A stretch of 64,000 nucleotides of DNA from Roseateles violae (lineage in GTDB: Bacteria; Pseudomonadota; Gammaproteobacteria; Burkholderiales; Burkholderiaceae_C): NCBI RefSeq assembly GCF_030410485.1, contig NZ_JAUHHC010000001.1, forward strand, positions 434,001-498,000. The letters run 5' to 3'. Below, piece after piece: positions 27,069-37,310 of this stretch; the stretch's first letter is position 1; every line of letters starts with the position of its first letter. The notes beneath the pieces were generated by a model. The model was not told the origin of the DNA, searched no databases, and saw only the letters and a program-made list of their open reading frames with translations. The position numbers were made by a program, and so were the translations under genes.

Positions 27069-28976
27069 GTGCTTCCTGCCGACCTCCGCGTGCTCTCGCT
27101 CATCCCGCCGATGACGCAGCTGAACACGCCCTACCCCTCGACCGCCTACCTGACCGGCTTTCTGCGCTCGCGCGGCTTCGATGCGCGGCAGGAGGACCTG
27201 GCGCTGGCGCTGATGCTGCGGCTGTTCTCGCGCGAGGGCCTGGCGGCGCTGCACGAGAAGGCGCGGGCGCTGGGCGATTCGCAGCGCACGCCCAGCGTGC
27301 AGGCTTTCGAGGCCGAGTACGAGCGCTACCGCACGACGATCACGCCGGTGATCGCCTTTCTGCAGGGCAAGGACCCGACCCTGGCGCACCGCATCAATGG
27401 CCGCCAGTTCCTGCCCGAGGGACCGCGCTTTGGCTCGCTGGACGTCTATATCGACGAGGACGGCGGCGATCCCTTGGCCTGGGCCTTCGGCGCTTTAGGC
27501 CTGCAGGACCGCGCCCGCCATCTGGCGACGCTCTATCTGAACGATCTGGCCGACGTGCTGCGCGAGGCGGTCGATCCGCGCTTCGAGTTCGTCCGCTATG
27601 CCGAGCAGCTGGCGACCAGCCAGCCGACCTTCGAGCCGCTGGCCCAGGCGCTGGCGGCGGCGCCGAATCTGGTCGATGAGGAGCTGCGCGCGCTGACGAT
27701 GGCGGCTATCGAACGGCACCGGCCGCAGGTGGTGCTGGTCTCGGTGCCCTTCCCCGGCGCCGTCTACGCGGCCTTCCGCATCGCGCAGGCGATCAAGGCG
27801 CAGGACCCGGCCATCGTCACCGTGCTGGGCGGCGGCTTCGTCAACACCGAGCTGCGCGAGCTGAAGGAGCCGCGCGTGTTCGACTACTTTGATTACGTGA
27901 CCCTGGATGCCGGCGAGCGGCCGCTGCTGGCGCTGCTCGAGCATGTCGCCGGCAAGCGCTCCAGGCAGCGCCTGGTCCGCAGCTTTGTCCGCGAGGACGG
28001 GGCGGTGAAGTACATCAACTTCGTCGAGCCCGACATCGCCTTCGCCGAGGTCGGCACGCCGACCTGGGACGGCCTGCCGCTGGACCGGTACCTGTCCCTG
28101 CTGGACATGCTGAACCCGATGAACCGGCTCTGGTCGGACGGGCGCTGGAACAAGCTGACGGTGGCGCATGGCTGCTACTGGAAGAAGTGCAGCTTCTGCG
28201 ATGTCTCGCTGGACTACATCTCGCGCTACGAGGGCGCCTCGGCCGCGACCCTGGTGGACCGCATCGAGGCGATCGTCGCCGAGACCGGCCAGACCGGCTT
28301 CCACTTCGTCGACGAGGCCGCGCCGCCGAAGGCGCTGAAGGCCTTGGCGGCCGAGCTGCAGCAGCGCCAGCTGGGCATCTCCTGGTGGGGCAATATCCGC
28401 TTCGAGAAGTCGTTCACGCCGGAGCTGTGCCAGCAGCTGGCCGACAGCGGCTGCATCGCGATCTCGGGCGGGCTGGAGGTTGCCTCGGACCGCTTGCTGA
28501 AGCTGATGAAAAAGGGCGTCTCGGTCGAGCAGGTCGCGCGCGTCACGCGCGCCTTCACCGACGCCGGCATCCTGGTCCATGCCTATCTGATGTACGGCTT
28601 CCCGACGCAGACGGTGCAGGACACCGTGGACGCGCTCGAATACGTGCGCCAGCTCTTCGAGCAGGGCTGCATCCAGAGCGGCTTCTTCCACCGCTTCGCC
28701 TGCACCGTGCACTCGCCGGTCGGCCAGGCGCCGGAGGAATATGGCGTGACGCTGCTGCCGCTGCCGGACAGCCCGTTTGCCAAGAACGACGTCGGCTTCG
28801 TCGACCCGACGGGCGTCGACCACGATGCGATGGGCCAGGCGCTGAAGAAGGCGATCTACAACTTCATGCACGGCATCGGCCTGGAAGAAGACGTGCGCAG
28901 CTGGTTCAGCGTCAAGGTCCCCAAGCCTAGCGTGCACCGGCACCGGATCGCGCGCGCGCTGGCTCAGCCCTACTGA
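27069..28976 (+). CDS. B12-binding-domain radical SAM protein with CX4CX2C motif
   Basis: A 635-residue protein. The N-terminus RVLSLIPPMTQLNTPYPSTAYLTGFLRSRG, here only partly quoted as PPMTQLNTPYPSTAYL, is the start of the cobalamin-binding-like domain found in many radical SAM enzymes. The cluster motif is C369-YWKK-C374-SF-C377, one residue longer than the usual CX3CX2C. GWWGNIRF-type and SGGLEVASDRLLKLMKKG segments belong to the SAM barrel. The start is a GTG at 27069, as a later ATG would cut the first strand. Reaction unknown. It is divergent from the molybdoenzyme gene. Confidence 0.82.
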   Translation: MLPADLRVLSLIPPMTQLNTPYPSTAYLTGFLRSRGFDARQEDLALALMLRLFSREGLAALHEKARALGDSQRTPSVQAFEAEYERYRTTITPVIAFLQGKDPTLAHRINGRQFLPEGPRFGSLDVYIDEDGGDPLAWAFGALGLQDRARHLATLYLNDLADVLREAVDPRFEFVRYAEQLATSQPTFEPLAQALAAAPNLVDEELRALTMAAIERHRPQVVLVSVPFPGAVYAAFRIAQAIKAQDPAIVTVLGGGFVNTELRELKEPRVFDYFDYVTLDAGERPLLALLEHVAGKRSRQRLVRSFVREDGAVKYINFVEPDIAFAEVGTPTWDGLPLDRYLSLLDMLNPMNRLWSDGRWNKLTVAHGCYWKKCSFCDVSLDYISRYEGASAATLVDRIEAIVAETGQTGFHFVDEAAPPKALKALAAELQQRQLGISWWGNIRFEKSFTPELCQQLADSGCIAISGGLEVASDRLLKLMKKGVSVEQVARVTRAFTDAGILVHAYLMYGFPTQTVQDTVDALEYVRQLFEQGCIQSGFFHRFACTVHSPVGQAPEEYGVTLLPLPDSPFAKNDVGFVDPTGVDHDAMGQALKKAIYNFMHGIGLEEDVRSWFSVKVPKPSVHRHRIARALAQPY

Positions 28977-28983
28977 GCCTGGG

Positions 28984-29007
28984 CCCGGCCGGCGGGCCGG
29001 TTGTTTC
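28984..29007 (+). terminator. Terminator-like hairpin after the radical SAM gene
   Basis: CCGGCC (28985-28990) pairs with GGCCGG (28995-29000) and is followed by TTGTTTC. It starts 8 bases after the stop codon. The U-run is imperfect. Confidence 0.55.
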
Positions 29008-29008
29008 G

Positions 29009-29025
29009 TCGCCACCAAGTGGCGA
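29009..29025 (+). other. Leader hairpin upstream of cystathionine beta-synthase
   Basis: TCGCCAC-CAA-GTGGCGA is a perfect 7 bp hairpin with a three-base loop, 48 bases before the CBS start. A second short hairpin follows (AGGAGC with GCTCCT, about 29040-29058). They could be part of a structured leader. No known riboswitch class is matched convincingly. Confidence 0.4.
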
Positions 29026-29072
29026 TGATGGGGCGAAGAGGAGCCCGTCGCGCTCCTGCGAAGGAAGCAGGC

Positions 29073-30467
29073 ATGAGCAAGCCAAAAGCGCCATCGTCGT
29101 CGCCGCCGCGTCCCGCCGTGCTCGACCTGATCGGCAACACGCCGCTGCTGCCGATCCAGCGCCTGGACACCGGCCGCTGCCAGCTCTTCCTGAAGCTGGA
29201 ATCGCAGAACCCGGGCGGCTCGATCAAGGATCGCATCGGCCTGGCGATGATAGAAACGGCCGAGCGCGACGGGCGCCTGCAGCCCGGCGGCACCGTGGTC
29301 GAGGCGACCGCCGGCAACACCGGTCTAGGCCTGGCCCTGGTCGCGCGCGCCAAGGGCTACCGCGTCGCCCTGGTCGTGCCCGACAAGATGGCCAGCGAGA
29401 AGGTGCTGCAGCTGAAGGCGCTGGGCGCCGAGGTGCGCATCACCCGCAGCGATGTCGGCAAGGGCCATCCCGAGTACTACCAGGACTATGCGGCGCGGCT
29501 GGCCGCCGAGCTGCCCGGCGCCTGGTATGCCGACCAGTTCAACAACCCGGCCAACCCGCTGGCCCACGAGGCCACCACGGCGCCCGAGATCTGGCAGCAG
29601 ATGGGCCACCGGCTCGACGCCATCGTCTGCGGCGTCGGCTCCGGCGGCACGATCACCGGCCTGTCGCGCTTCTTCGCCCGGGTGCAGCCGGCGGTGGAGA
29701 TGGTGCTGGCCGACCCGGCCGGCTCCATCCTGAAGGACTTCGTCGAGACCGGCTCCTATGGCGAGGCCGGTTCCTGGGCCGTCGAGGGCATCGGCGAGGA
29801 CTTCGTGCCGCCGATCGCCGACCTCAGCCGCGTGCGGCAGGCCTATAGCGTCAGCGACGCCGACAGCTTCGCCGCCGCGCGCGAGCTGTTCCGCGCCGAG
29901 GGCATCCTGGCCGGCTCGTCCAGCGGCACCCTGCTGGCGGCGGCGCTGCGCTTCTGCCGCGAGCAGAGCGAGCCGCGGCGCGTGGTCAGCTTCGTCTGCG
30001 ACACCGGCACCCGCTATCTGTCCAAGGTCTACAACGACCATTGGATGTTCGACCAGGGGCTGTTGCAGCGCCAGACACTGGGCAATCTGCGCGACCTGAT
30101 CTCGCGCCGCGTCGAGGACGGCGCCGTCATCAGCGTCGGCCCCGAGGACACGCTGGCCACCGCCTTCTCGCGCATGCGCCAGGCCGATGTCTCGCAGCTG
30201 CCGGTGCTGTCCAAGGGGCGGCTGGTCGGCCTGCTGGACGAGTCGGACCTGCTGACGCAGATGCACGAGGACTCGCGCCACTTCAAGGACCGCGTCGCCG
30301 AGGCGATGAGCACCGCGGTGACGACCCTGGCGCCCGATGCGCCGCTGGCCGAGCTGATCGCCCAGCTGAAGACCGGCCTGGTCGCCGTGATCGCCGACGA
30401 GCGCGCCTTCTACGGCCTGGTCACCCGCTTCGACCTCCTCAACCATCTGCGCAAAGGACTGGCATGA
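29073..30467 (+). CDS. Cystathionine beta-synthase
   Basis: A 464-residue PLP enzyme that condenses serine with homocysteine to cystathionine. The PLP lysine is Lys52 in NPGGSIKDRIG. The phosphate loop is TAGNTG, and GVGSGGTITG and GSSSGT are further fold-II motifs. The C-terminal part (from about 340) is a pair of CBS domains, which in some relatives bind adenosyl ligands. There is no heme-binding N-terminus. GAAGGAAG precedes the ATG at 29073. It overlaps the gamma-lyase gene by 4 bases, giving a complete reverse transsulfuration pair. Confidence 0.92.
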   Translation: MSKPKAPSSSPPRPAVLDLIGNTPLLPIQRLDTGRCQLFLKLESQNPGGSIKDRIGLAMIETAERDGRLQPGGTVVEATAGNTGLGLALVARAKGYRVALVVPDKMASEKVLQLKALGAEVRITRSDVGKGHPEYYQDYAARLAAELPGAWYADQFNNPANPLAHEATTAPEIWQQMGHRLDAIVCGVGSGGTITGLSRFFARVQPAVEMVLADPAGSILKDFVETGSYGEAGSWAVEGIGEDFVPPIADLSRVRQAYSVSDADSFAAARELFRAEGILAGSSSGTLLAAALRFCREQSEPRRVVSFVCDTGTRYLSKVYNDHWMFDQGLLQRQTLGNLRDLISRRVEDGAVISVGPEDTLATAFSRMRQADVSQLPVLSKGRLVGLLDESDLLTQMHEDSRHFKDRVAEAMSTAVTTLAPDAPLAELIAQLKTGLVAVIADERAFYGLVTRFDLLNHLRKGLA

Positions 30468-31645
30468 CAAGCCATAGCAAGCCCCTCGCCTTCGACACCC
30501 GCGCGATCCACGGCGGCCAGCATCCGGATCCGCTGACCGGCGCGGTGATGCCGCCGATCTACGCGACCTCGACCTATCGCCAGCAAAGCCCCGGGGTGCA
30601 CAAGGGCTACGAATACGGCCGCACGCACAACCCGACCCGCCAGGCCTACGAACGCGCGATCGCCGATCTGGAGGGCGGCGCGCAGGGCTATGCCTTCGCC
30701 TCGGGCCTGGCCGCGATGGCCACCCTGCTGGACAGCCTGCCGGCCGGCTCGCACATCGTCGCCGGCGACGATCTCTATGGCGGCAGCTACCGCCTGTTCG
30801 AGCGCGTGCGCCGGCACAGCGCTGGCCTGTCGGTGACTTATGTCGACAGCAGCGAGGCCGAGGCGGTGCGCGCGGCGCTGCGGCCCGAGACCCGGCTGAT
30901 CTGGATCGAGACGCCCAGCAATCCGCTCTTGAAGCTGACCGACCTGGCGGCGGTTGGGCAGATCGCGCGCGCCCATGGCGGCGCGCTGGCGGTGGCCGAC
31001 AACACCTTTGCCAGCCCCTGGTCGCAGCGGCCGCTGGAGCAGGGCTTCGATGTCGTGCTGCATTCGGCGACCAAGTACCTGAACGGCCACAGCGACGTGA
31101 TCAGCGGCGTGCTGGTCGTCGGCGGCGAGCCGCGCCAGGCGGCGCTGCGCGAGCAACTGGAGTTCCTGCACAACGCGGTCGGCGCGGTGGCCGGCCCCTT
31201 CGACAGCTTCCTGGCCCTGCGCGGCCTGAAGACGCTGGCCCTGCGCATGCAGCGCCACAACGAAAGCGCGCTGCAGCTGGCCGAATGGCTGCAGACCGAA
31301 CCCAAGGTGCGGCGCGTCCATTACCCGGGCCTGGCCAGCCATCCGCAGCATGCGCTGGGTCGGCGCCAGAGCCGTGGCGGCGGCGGCATGATCAGCGTGC
31401 AGCTCGATACCGACCTGGCCGGCGCGCGCCGCCTCCTCGAACGGGTGGAGATCTTCGCGCTGGCCGAGAGCCTGGGCGGCGTCGAAAGCCTGATCTCGCT
31501 GCCGGCGCTGATGACCCATGCCTCGATCCCGCCCGACAAGCGCGCCGCGCTGGGCATCACCGACGCGCTGGTGCGCATCTCGGTCGGGATCGAGGATGTG
31601 GAGGACCTGCGGCGCGACCTGGCCGCCGGTCTGGCCGCGATCTAG
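30464..31645 (+). CDS. Cystathionine gamma-lyase (Cys/Met metabolism PLP enzyme)
   Basis: A 393-residue PLP enzyme that splits cystathionine into cysteine, 2-oxobutyrate and ammonia. The PLP lysine is Lys204 in HSATKYLNGHSD, and YGRTHNPT near residue 51 is the family's substrate loop. Cystathionine gamma-synthase and gamma-lyase share these motifs, but the coupling to cystathionine beta-synthase points to the lyase direction. Translationally coupled through ATGA. Confidence 0.9.
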   Translation: MTSHSKPLAFDTRAIHGGQHPDPLTGAVMPPIYATSTYRQQSPGVHKGYEYGRTHNPTRQAYERAIADLEGGAQGYAFASGLAAMATLLDSLPAGSHIVAGDDLYGGSYRLFERVRRHSAGLSVTYVDSSEAEAVRAALRPETRLIWIETPSNPLLKLTDLAAVGQIARAHGGALAVADNTFASPWSQRPLEQGFDVVLHSATKYLNGHSDVISGVLVVGGEPRQAALREQLEFLHNAVGAVAGPFDSFLALRGLKTLALRMQRHNESALQLAEWLQTEPKVRRVHYPGLASHPQHALGRRQSRGGGGMISVQLDTDLAGARRLLERVEIFALAESLGGVESLISLPALMTHASIPPDKRAALGITDALVRISVGIEDVEDLRRDLAAGLAAI

Positions 31646-31827
31646 GGATGGCGACGGCAAGCGCGCCGGGCTGGCGGTTCAGGCTGAAGGCGGACGCTGG
31701 CCGGGCACCAGCAGGTGGCTAGCGGACCCGGGGGCTTGTACCAACCCGCGCCGCTCTACATGTGCGCAATGCCGGGTCAGAATCGCGAACCACTCATTCG
31801 CAGGCTCCCCAGCCCCGAAGCAACGAC

Positions 31828-32352
31828 ATGCAAGTTCAATTGGAGACTTGGTACATCCTTCGAGACGTCGTACGCGATGGTGACTGCTTGCGAGCTCGAT
31901 TCGTCCCAGATTACTTCAGCGCAGAGGTAGCAGCGCCAGTGGTCGTCCTTGAGGTGGAAGCACCTAGTGATAGCGCAGATGCCGAAGCCAAACTCAATCG
32001 CTTCCGCGATGAGTACCTAATCGACCTCGACGTTTTGGAAGAGTCGGTTGAGCTTTGGGCCGAGCACGACGATGTGCCAGCCGTACTTCGCGGGCGGTCA
32101 ATCTCCTACCGACGGACAGCCTATCTGGATTCGGATTTGCGCTGCCTCGTCGAGGAACTGAACAGGCATATCGAGAGCAACCAGTCCGAAATTGCGAAGC
32201 TGTTGGCTAGGCATCGGGAGGTGGAGTCCTTTGTCGTGGAGTTGATGCACAGGGCCCAGACCAAGCGGAGCATGACGACACGCCCAACGTCAGCGATTGA
32301 CGCCCAAATGCAGATTCTGGAGCGAATCCTGGGCAAGCTTCGAGACGCTTAG
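31828..32352 (+). CDS. Hypothetical protein, atypical composition
   Basis: A 174-residue acidic protein I do not recognise. The N-terminal half is beta-rich (WYILRDVVRDGDCLRARFVPDYF), and the C-terminal half is probably a coiled coil (LVEELNRHIESNQSEIAKLLARHREVES). Its GC content and third-position bias are lower than those of the neighbours, and it is flanked by long non-coding stretches, which suggests acquisition by transfer. The start ATG at 31828 has no strong ribosome binding site. Confidence 0.6.
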   Translation: MQVQLETWYILRDVVRDGDCLRARFVPDYFSAEVAAPVVVLEVEAPSDSADAEAKLNRFRDEYLIDLDVLEESVELWAEHDDVPAVLRGRSISYRRTAYLDSDLRCLVEELNRHIESNQSEIAKLLARHREVESFVVELMHRAQTKRSMTTRPTSAIDAQMQILERILGKLRDA

Positions 32353-32824
32353 ACGTTGATAGGTCCTGAGGCGCGGGACCAAGCGCCCAGAGGCTATGGC
32401 CGCTTCCGCTGCGCAGTGGTCGACGGTCAACGTGACGTCGCCACCAGGCTGATTTCAGTCGTTCGCGAGTCAGGCCCCGAGCGGCAGCTTCCGCTCCAGA
32501 GCCGAAGTTCATTGAACTTCGGTACTAGGCTGAACCAAGTCATACGAGGCCGGCACCCTGAGCGACTGCAGCTGATATCACGGGCCATTCGGTGACCGCG
32601 ACTGGAATGACCGCTGTGCACCCGAGACCGAGCGCTCGATGGGGACGGAGGCCGAGTCGGTCTGGATGACCGGTCCGGCCTCTATCGAACTGACGCTACT
32701 GATCCATGCCGGTCAATCGGACTACGGCCGGAGTTGCCCGCTGGATATTTCAGTCCTTCGCGAAACCTGGCGCACCGCAGGGCGACCTGAGCCGCCTTGT
32801 TGCTCTTCGGCCGTCTGACGCACT
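32353..32824. other. Gene-poor stretch between the hypothetical gene and the Hsp20 cluster
   Basis: No reading frame here has a start, ribosome binding site and codon bias that support a gene. Composition is mixed and resembles decayed sequence. The only clear structure is the palindrome at 32502-32522. Confidence 0.6.
32502..32522. repeat. Perfect palindrome CCGAAGTTCA-T-TGAACTTCGG
   Basis: Arms of 10 bases with a single central base, in a gene-poor region 150 bases after the preceding stop. There is no adjacent U-run. It may be the remains of a mobile-element end, a protein-binding site or an mRNA 3'-end structure. Confidence 0.5.
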
Positions 32825-32853
32825 CTTGAAATGCATTGGCCTGCTCCTAATTA
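32825..32853 (+). promoter_or_regulatory. Candidate heat-shock (sigma-32) promoter of the Hsp20 cluster
   Basis: CTTGAA (32825-32830) matches the sigma-32 -35 box exactly. A spacer of 15 bases leads to CCTAATTA (32846-32853), a partial match to CCCCATNT. It lies 57 bases upstream of the first Hsp20 start, the only good promoter-like element in this gap. Confidence 0.5.
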
Positions 32854-32909
32854 CGATGCGACCGGCTGGATGTCCCGGCCGGTGAACACCACTGAACGGA
32901 GATCAAGCC

Positions 32910-33359
32910 ATGTTTCATTCATTGCTGACCCATCCGAACAGCCTGTTCGGACAATTCGATCGCCTGCAACGCGAACTCGACGACATCTTCGGCACGTCAG
33001 GGCTGCCCAGCAGCATCCGCTCGGTCGCGAGCGGCACCGTGCCGCAGATCAACGTGGGGCGCACGCCTCAGAGTGTGGAGATCTACGCCTTCGCCCCCGG
33101 CCTGGATGTCAGCAAGATCGAGGTCACCCTGGATCGCGGCGTGCTGCGCCTGGCCGGCGAACACGTGCAACCGGACGCGGACAGCGAGCGCCGGCGCTTC
33201 TACGCAAGGGAGCGCGCCACCGGGCGCTTCGACCGCAGCGTCACGCTGCCGGATGACGTCGATCCCGACCACGTCAAGGCCAGCTACCGCGACGGCGTGC
33301 TGCAGGTCAGCATCGCGCGCCGCGAAGCCGCGCAACCCAAGCGCATCGCCATCCAGTAA
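32910..33359 (+). CDS. Small heat-shock protein Hsp20 (first of three)
   Basis: A 149-residue alpha-crystallin-domain chaperone that holds unfolding proteins in an ATP-independent way. The N-terminal arm (MFHSLLTHPNSLFGQFDRLQ) is aromatic-rich; the alpha-crystallin domain spans about 45-140 and has the A-x-x-x-GVLQVSIAR motif near its end. The tail ends PKRIAIQ, containing an I-x-I oligomerisation motif (IAI). CGGAG lies 9 bases before the ATG. Confidence 0.92.
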   Translation: MFHSLLTHPNSLFGQFDRLQRELDDIFGTSGLPSSIRSVASGTVPQINVGRTPQSVEIYAFAPGLDVSKIEVTLDRGVLRLAGEHVQPDADSERRRFYARERATGRFDRSVTLPDDVDPDHVKASYRDGVLQVSIARREAAQPKRIAIQ

Positions 33360-33384
33360 TCGCCTTCATCGAGGAGCCAACATC

Positions 33385-33777
33385 ATGAGCAAGGAGATCA
33401 CACAAAGCGACAAGCAACAGACGGCCCTGGACAGCACGGTCAACGAGCGCGCGGTGGCACCGGCCGTGGACGTCTTCGAGGACGAGACCTGCATCACGCT
33501 GCTGGCCGACATGCCCGGCGTGCCACGTGACCAGCTCGAGCTGCATGTGGAGGGCGACACCCTCCTCATCGAGGGGCGGGTCCAGCCGCAGACGCCCAAC
33601 GGCCTGGAGGCCATCTACGCCGAACTGCGCGTACCGCGCTGGCGCCGCAGCTTCACGCTCAGCCGTGAACTGGACACGTCCAAGGTCGATGCCAGCCTCA
33701 AGGACGGCGTGCTGACGCTGCGCATTCCCAAACAGGCGCATGCGCAGCCCAGGCGCATCGCCGTCAGCGCGGGCTGA
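33385..33777 (+). CDS. Small heat-shock protein Hsp20 (second of three)
   Basis: A 130-residue alpha-crystallin protein with domain about 27-120 (DVFEDETCITLLADMPGVPRDQL ... LKDGVLTLRIPK) and the end RRIAVSAG with an I-x-V oligomerisation motif. It starts 25 bases after the first Hsp20 with a GAGGAG ribosome binding site. Paired small Hsps of two classes often form mixed oligomers. Confidence 0.92.
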   Translation: MSKEITQSDKQQTALDSTVNERAVAPAVDVFEDETCITLLADMPGVPRDQLELHVEGDTLLIEGRVQPQTPNGLEAIYAELRVPRWRRSFTLSRELDTSKVDASLKDGVLTLRIPKQAHAQPRRIAVSAG

Positions 33778-33793
33778 ACGGAGGGCCGAAACC

Positions 33794-34324
33794 ATGACCA
33801 ACTTCGCCGAGCAGTTGAAGCATGGCGCCGGCCAGGCCTGGGATTCGCTGACGGAGGGCTGGCGCGAACTCGGCGCGCGGGCCAGCGGCGCATTGACGCG
33901 CTTCTGGGCCGACGACGTCAAGGCGTCCAACGCCAGCGGCGACAAACCAGACACGACCGGCGCCGGGGACCTCGGGCTGCCTCCCAATCGCTGGGCCTTC
34001 CTGGCAGTCGACGTCTACGGCGCGCACGACAAGCTGGTCGTGCGCATCGAGGCGCCCGGCATGGCGCAGGAGGACTTCCAGATAGAAATGAGCGCCCCCG
34101 AAATGCTCTGCGTGCTGGGCCGCAAGCGCTACGACCCCGAGCGCGCGAATAGCAGCTATGCGCTGCTGCAGTGCGCGTACGGCACCTTCCGGCGGGACAT
34201 CCAGCTGCCGGTGCCTGTGGACGTCGATCGCGCGAAGGCCACGTACGAGGCCGGCGTGCTGCGCATCGAACTGCCGCGCAAGCAGCTGGCACCGCATCGC
34301 CGCATCGAGGTGCGCGGCGCCTGA
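33794..34324 (+). CDS. Small heat-shock protein Hsp20 with long N-terminal arm (third of three)
   Basis: A 176-residue member with an extended N-terminal arm of about 65 residues (helical, with EQLKHGAGQAWDSLTEGWRELG) before the alpha-crystallin domain (about 70-170; YEAGVLRIELPRK). Arms of this length usually set substrate binding and oligomer size. The end HRRIEVRGA holds an I-x-V motif. It starts 16 bases after the second Hsp20 with GGAGG. Confidence 0.9.
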   Translation: MTNFAEQLKHGAGQAWDSLTEGWRELGARASGALTRFWADDVKASNASGDKPDTTGAGDLGLPPNRWAFLAVDVYGAHDKLVVRIEAPGMAQEDFQIEMSAPEMLCVLGRKRYDPERANSSYALLQCAYGTFRRDIQLPVPVDVDRAKATYEAGVLRIELPRKQLAPHRRIEVRGA

Positions 34325-34504
34325 GGCTGCTCATGCGCAGCCTGCTGTGCTCACGGCCCAGTTCCGCCTGCAGCGGACGGCCGTGGGCACGGCGTTCTTC
34401 CGCTAATGCAAGTCGGGGTCGATAGCGAGCGTCGCCCCCCTTGATTTTTGGCGCGGAGATGTCAAAAAATTGCGCCGTCTGTTCGAGTTTCCATCTGGTG
34501 GACC

Positions 34505-35146
34505 ATGATCTTCGACATCATCCGGCAGCAGGTGGAGGTCTTGCGCAGGCCTCTGGCCGCCGTCGTGCTCAGCACGCTCCCGCGCAGATCTTCGCCCTTG
34601 CTGCTCCTGCTTCATTGGCATGGCTTTGCGGTCGACGAGCGGCAACGCGCGCCGCCGCATGACTCGGCCGACCCCTGGCCCCGGGTGGCGCTGCCCAGTT
34701 CGGTGCTGCAGCTCAACCAAGCCTGGGCCGATCTGGCGCAGATCGACGAGCAGATACTCGACGCTGCGTGGCAACAGGGGGCCTGGAATCTGGTGCGGGA
34801 AGAGCATCGCGGCTGCAACGTCGTTGGCGCTTCGGTGCAGGAGGCCCTTGCATGCCGACAGGCGTTCGGCGACAACCCGTTCGATCCCGCCGACGAGACA
34901 CAACGCGCCGTCGAGGCGCCGGACCGGGAAGCCATGCGGGACATCGCGGCCCGAACCGGCTATGTGCGCTGGCACTTCAGGCCGGTGGCCGATGGCCTGT
35001 GGCGTGGCGCAGGGCAGGACGACAGCCTGATGCCAGATGGCCGCCGCCTGCCTCCTTGCCCGGTGGCGCCCAAGGCCGCCGTGGGCACGCGAGTCTCGCG
35101 CAGCAGCTATCAGCTAGGACGCATGGATCGAATCGTCTTGCCGTGA
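34505..35146 (+). CDS. Hypothetical protein between Hsp20 and groES
   Basis: A 213-residue protein from ATG 34505 (MIFDIIRQQVEVLRRPLAAV); an upstream ATG at 34448 would add 19 residues. No family recognised and no signal peptide. The N-terminal 60 residues are hydrophobic and basic, and the rest is acidic with several Trp (WADLAQIDEQILDAAWQQGAWNLV). Its place inside the chaperone cluster, in the same direction, suggests a stress-related job, but nothing in the sequence defines it. Confidence 0.55.
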   Translation: MIFDIIRQQVEVLRRPLAAVVLSTLPRRSSPLLLLLHWHGFAVDERQRAPPHDSADPWPRVALPSSVLQLNQAWADLAQIDEQILDAAWQQGAWNLVREEHRGCNVVGASVQEALACRQAFGDNPFDPADETQRAVEAPDREAMRDIAARTGYVRWHFRPVADGLWRGAGQDDSLMPDGRRLPPCPVAPKAAVGTRVSRSSYQLGRMDRIVLP

Positions 35147-35188
35147 TCGCTCCGGTGGTTGTAGATCAGGCCGTCGTAGGCGGGAGGT

Positions 35189-35218
35189 CTTGAAATCTCC
35201 GGCGCCGGCACTAGATCA
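35189..35218 (+). promoter_or_regulatory. Candidate heat-shock promoter of groES-groEL
   Basis: CTTGAA (35189-35194) equals the sigma-32 -35 box and is followed about 15 bases later by CACTAGAT, a weak -10 match. It is 120 bases before groES. No CIRCE element (TTAGCACTC-N9-GAGTGCTAA) is present, so HrcA control is not indicated. Confidence 0.4.
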
Positions 35219-35313
35219 CTGACCGGTCGGAATCGGCAGCGCTGACGTCCCCAACCGCAGCCTCGGTTCCGCCAACCTTTGTCAATCATCTGCCATCTGA
35301 AAGGAGACCCAAG

Positions 35314-37309
<1,996 letters not shown>

Positions 37310-37310
37310 C

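Noticed and set aside
29027..29072. Similarity of the CBS leader (GAGGAGC, GCTCCT) to the SAH riboswitch core
   Set aside because: Only short pieces match; the pseudoknot arms and conserved loop bases are not found in the right order.
32340..32540. Possible integron attC site after the orphan gene at 31828
   Set aside because: No RYYYAAC/GTRRRRY pair flanks an imperfect inverted repeat. The palindrome at 32502 is perfect and lacks the extra-helical bases of attC.
35147..35313. CIRCE element before groES
   Set aside because: No TTAGCACTC-N9-GAGTGCTAA or close variant could be found.
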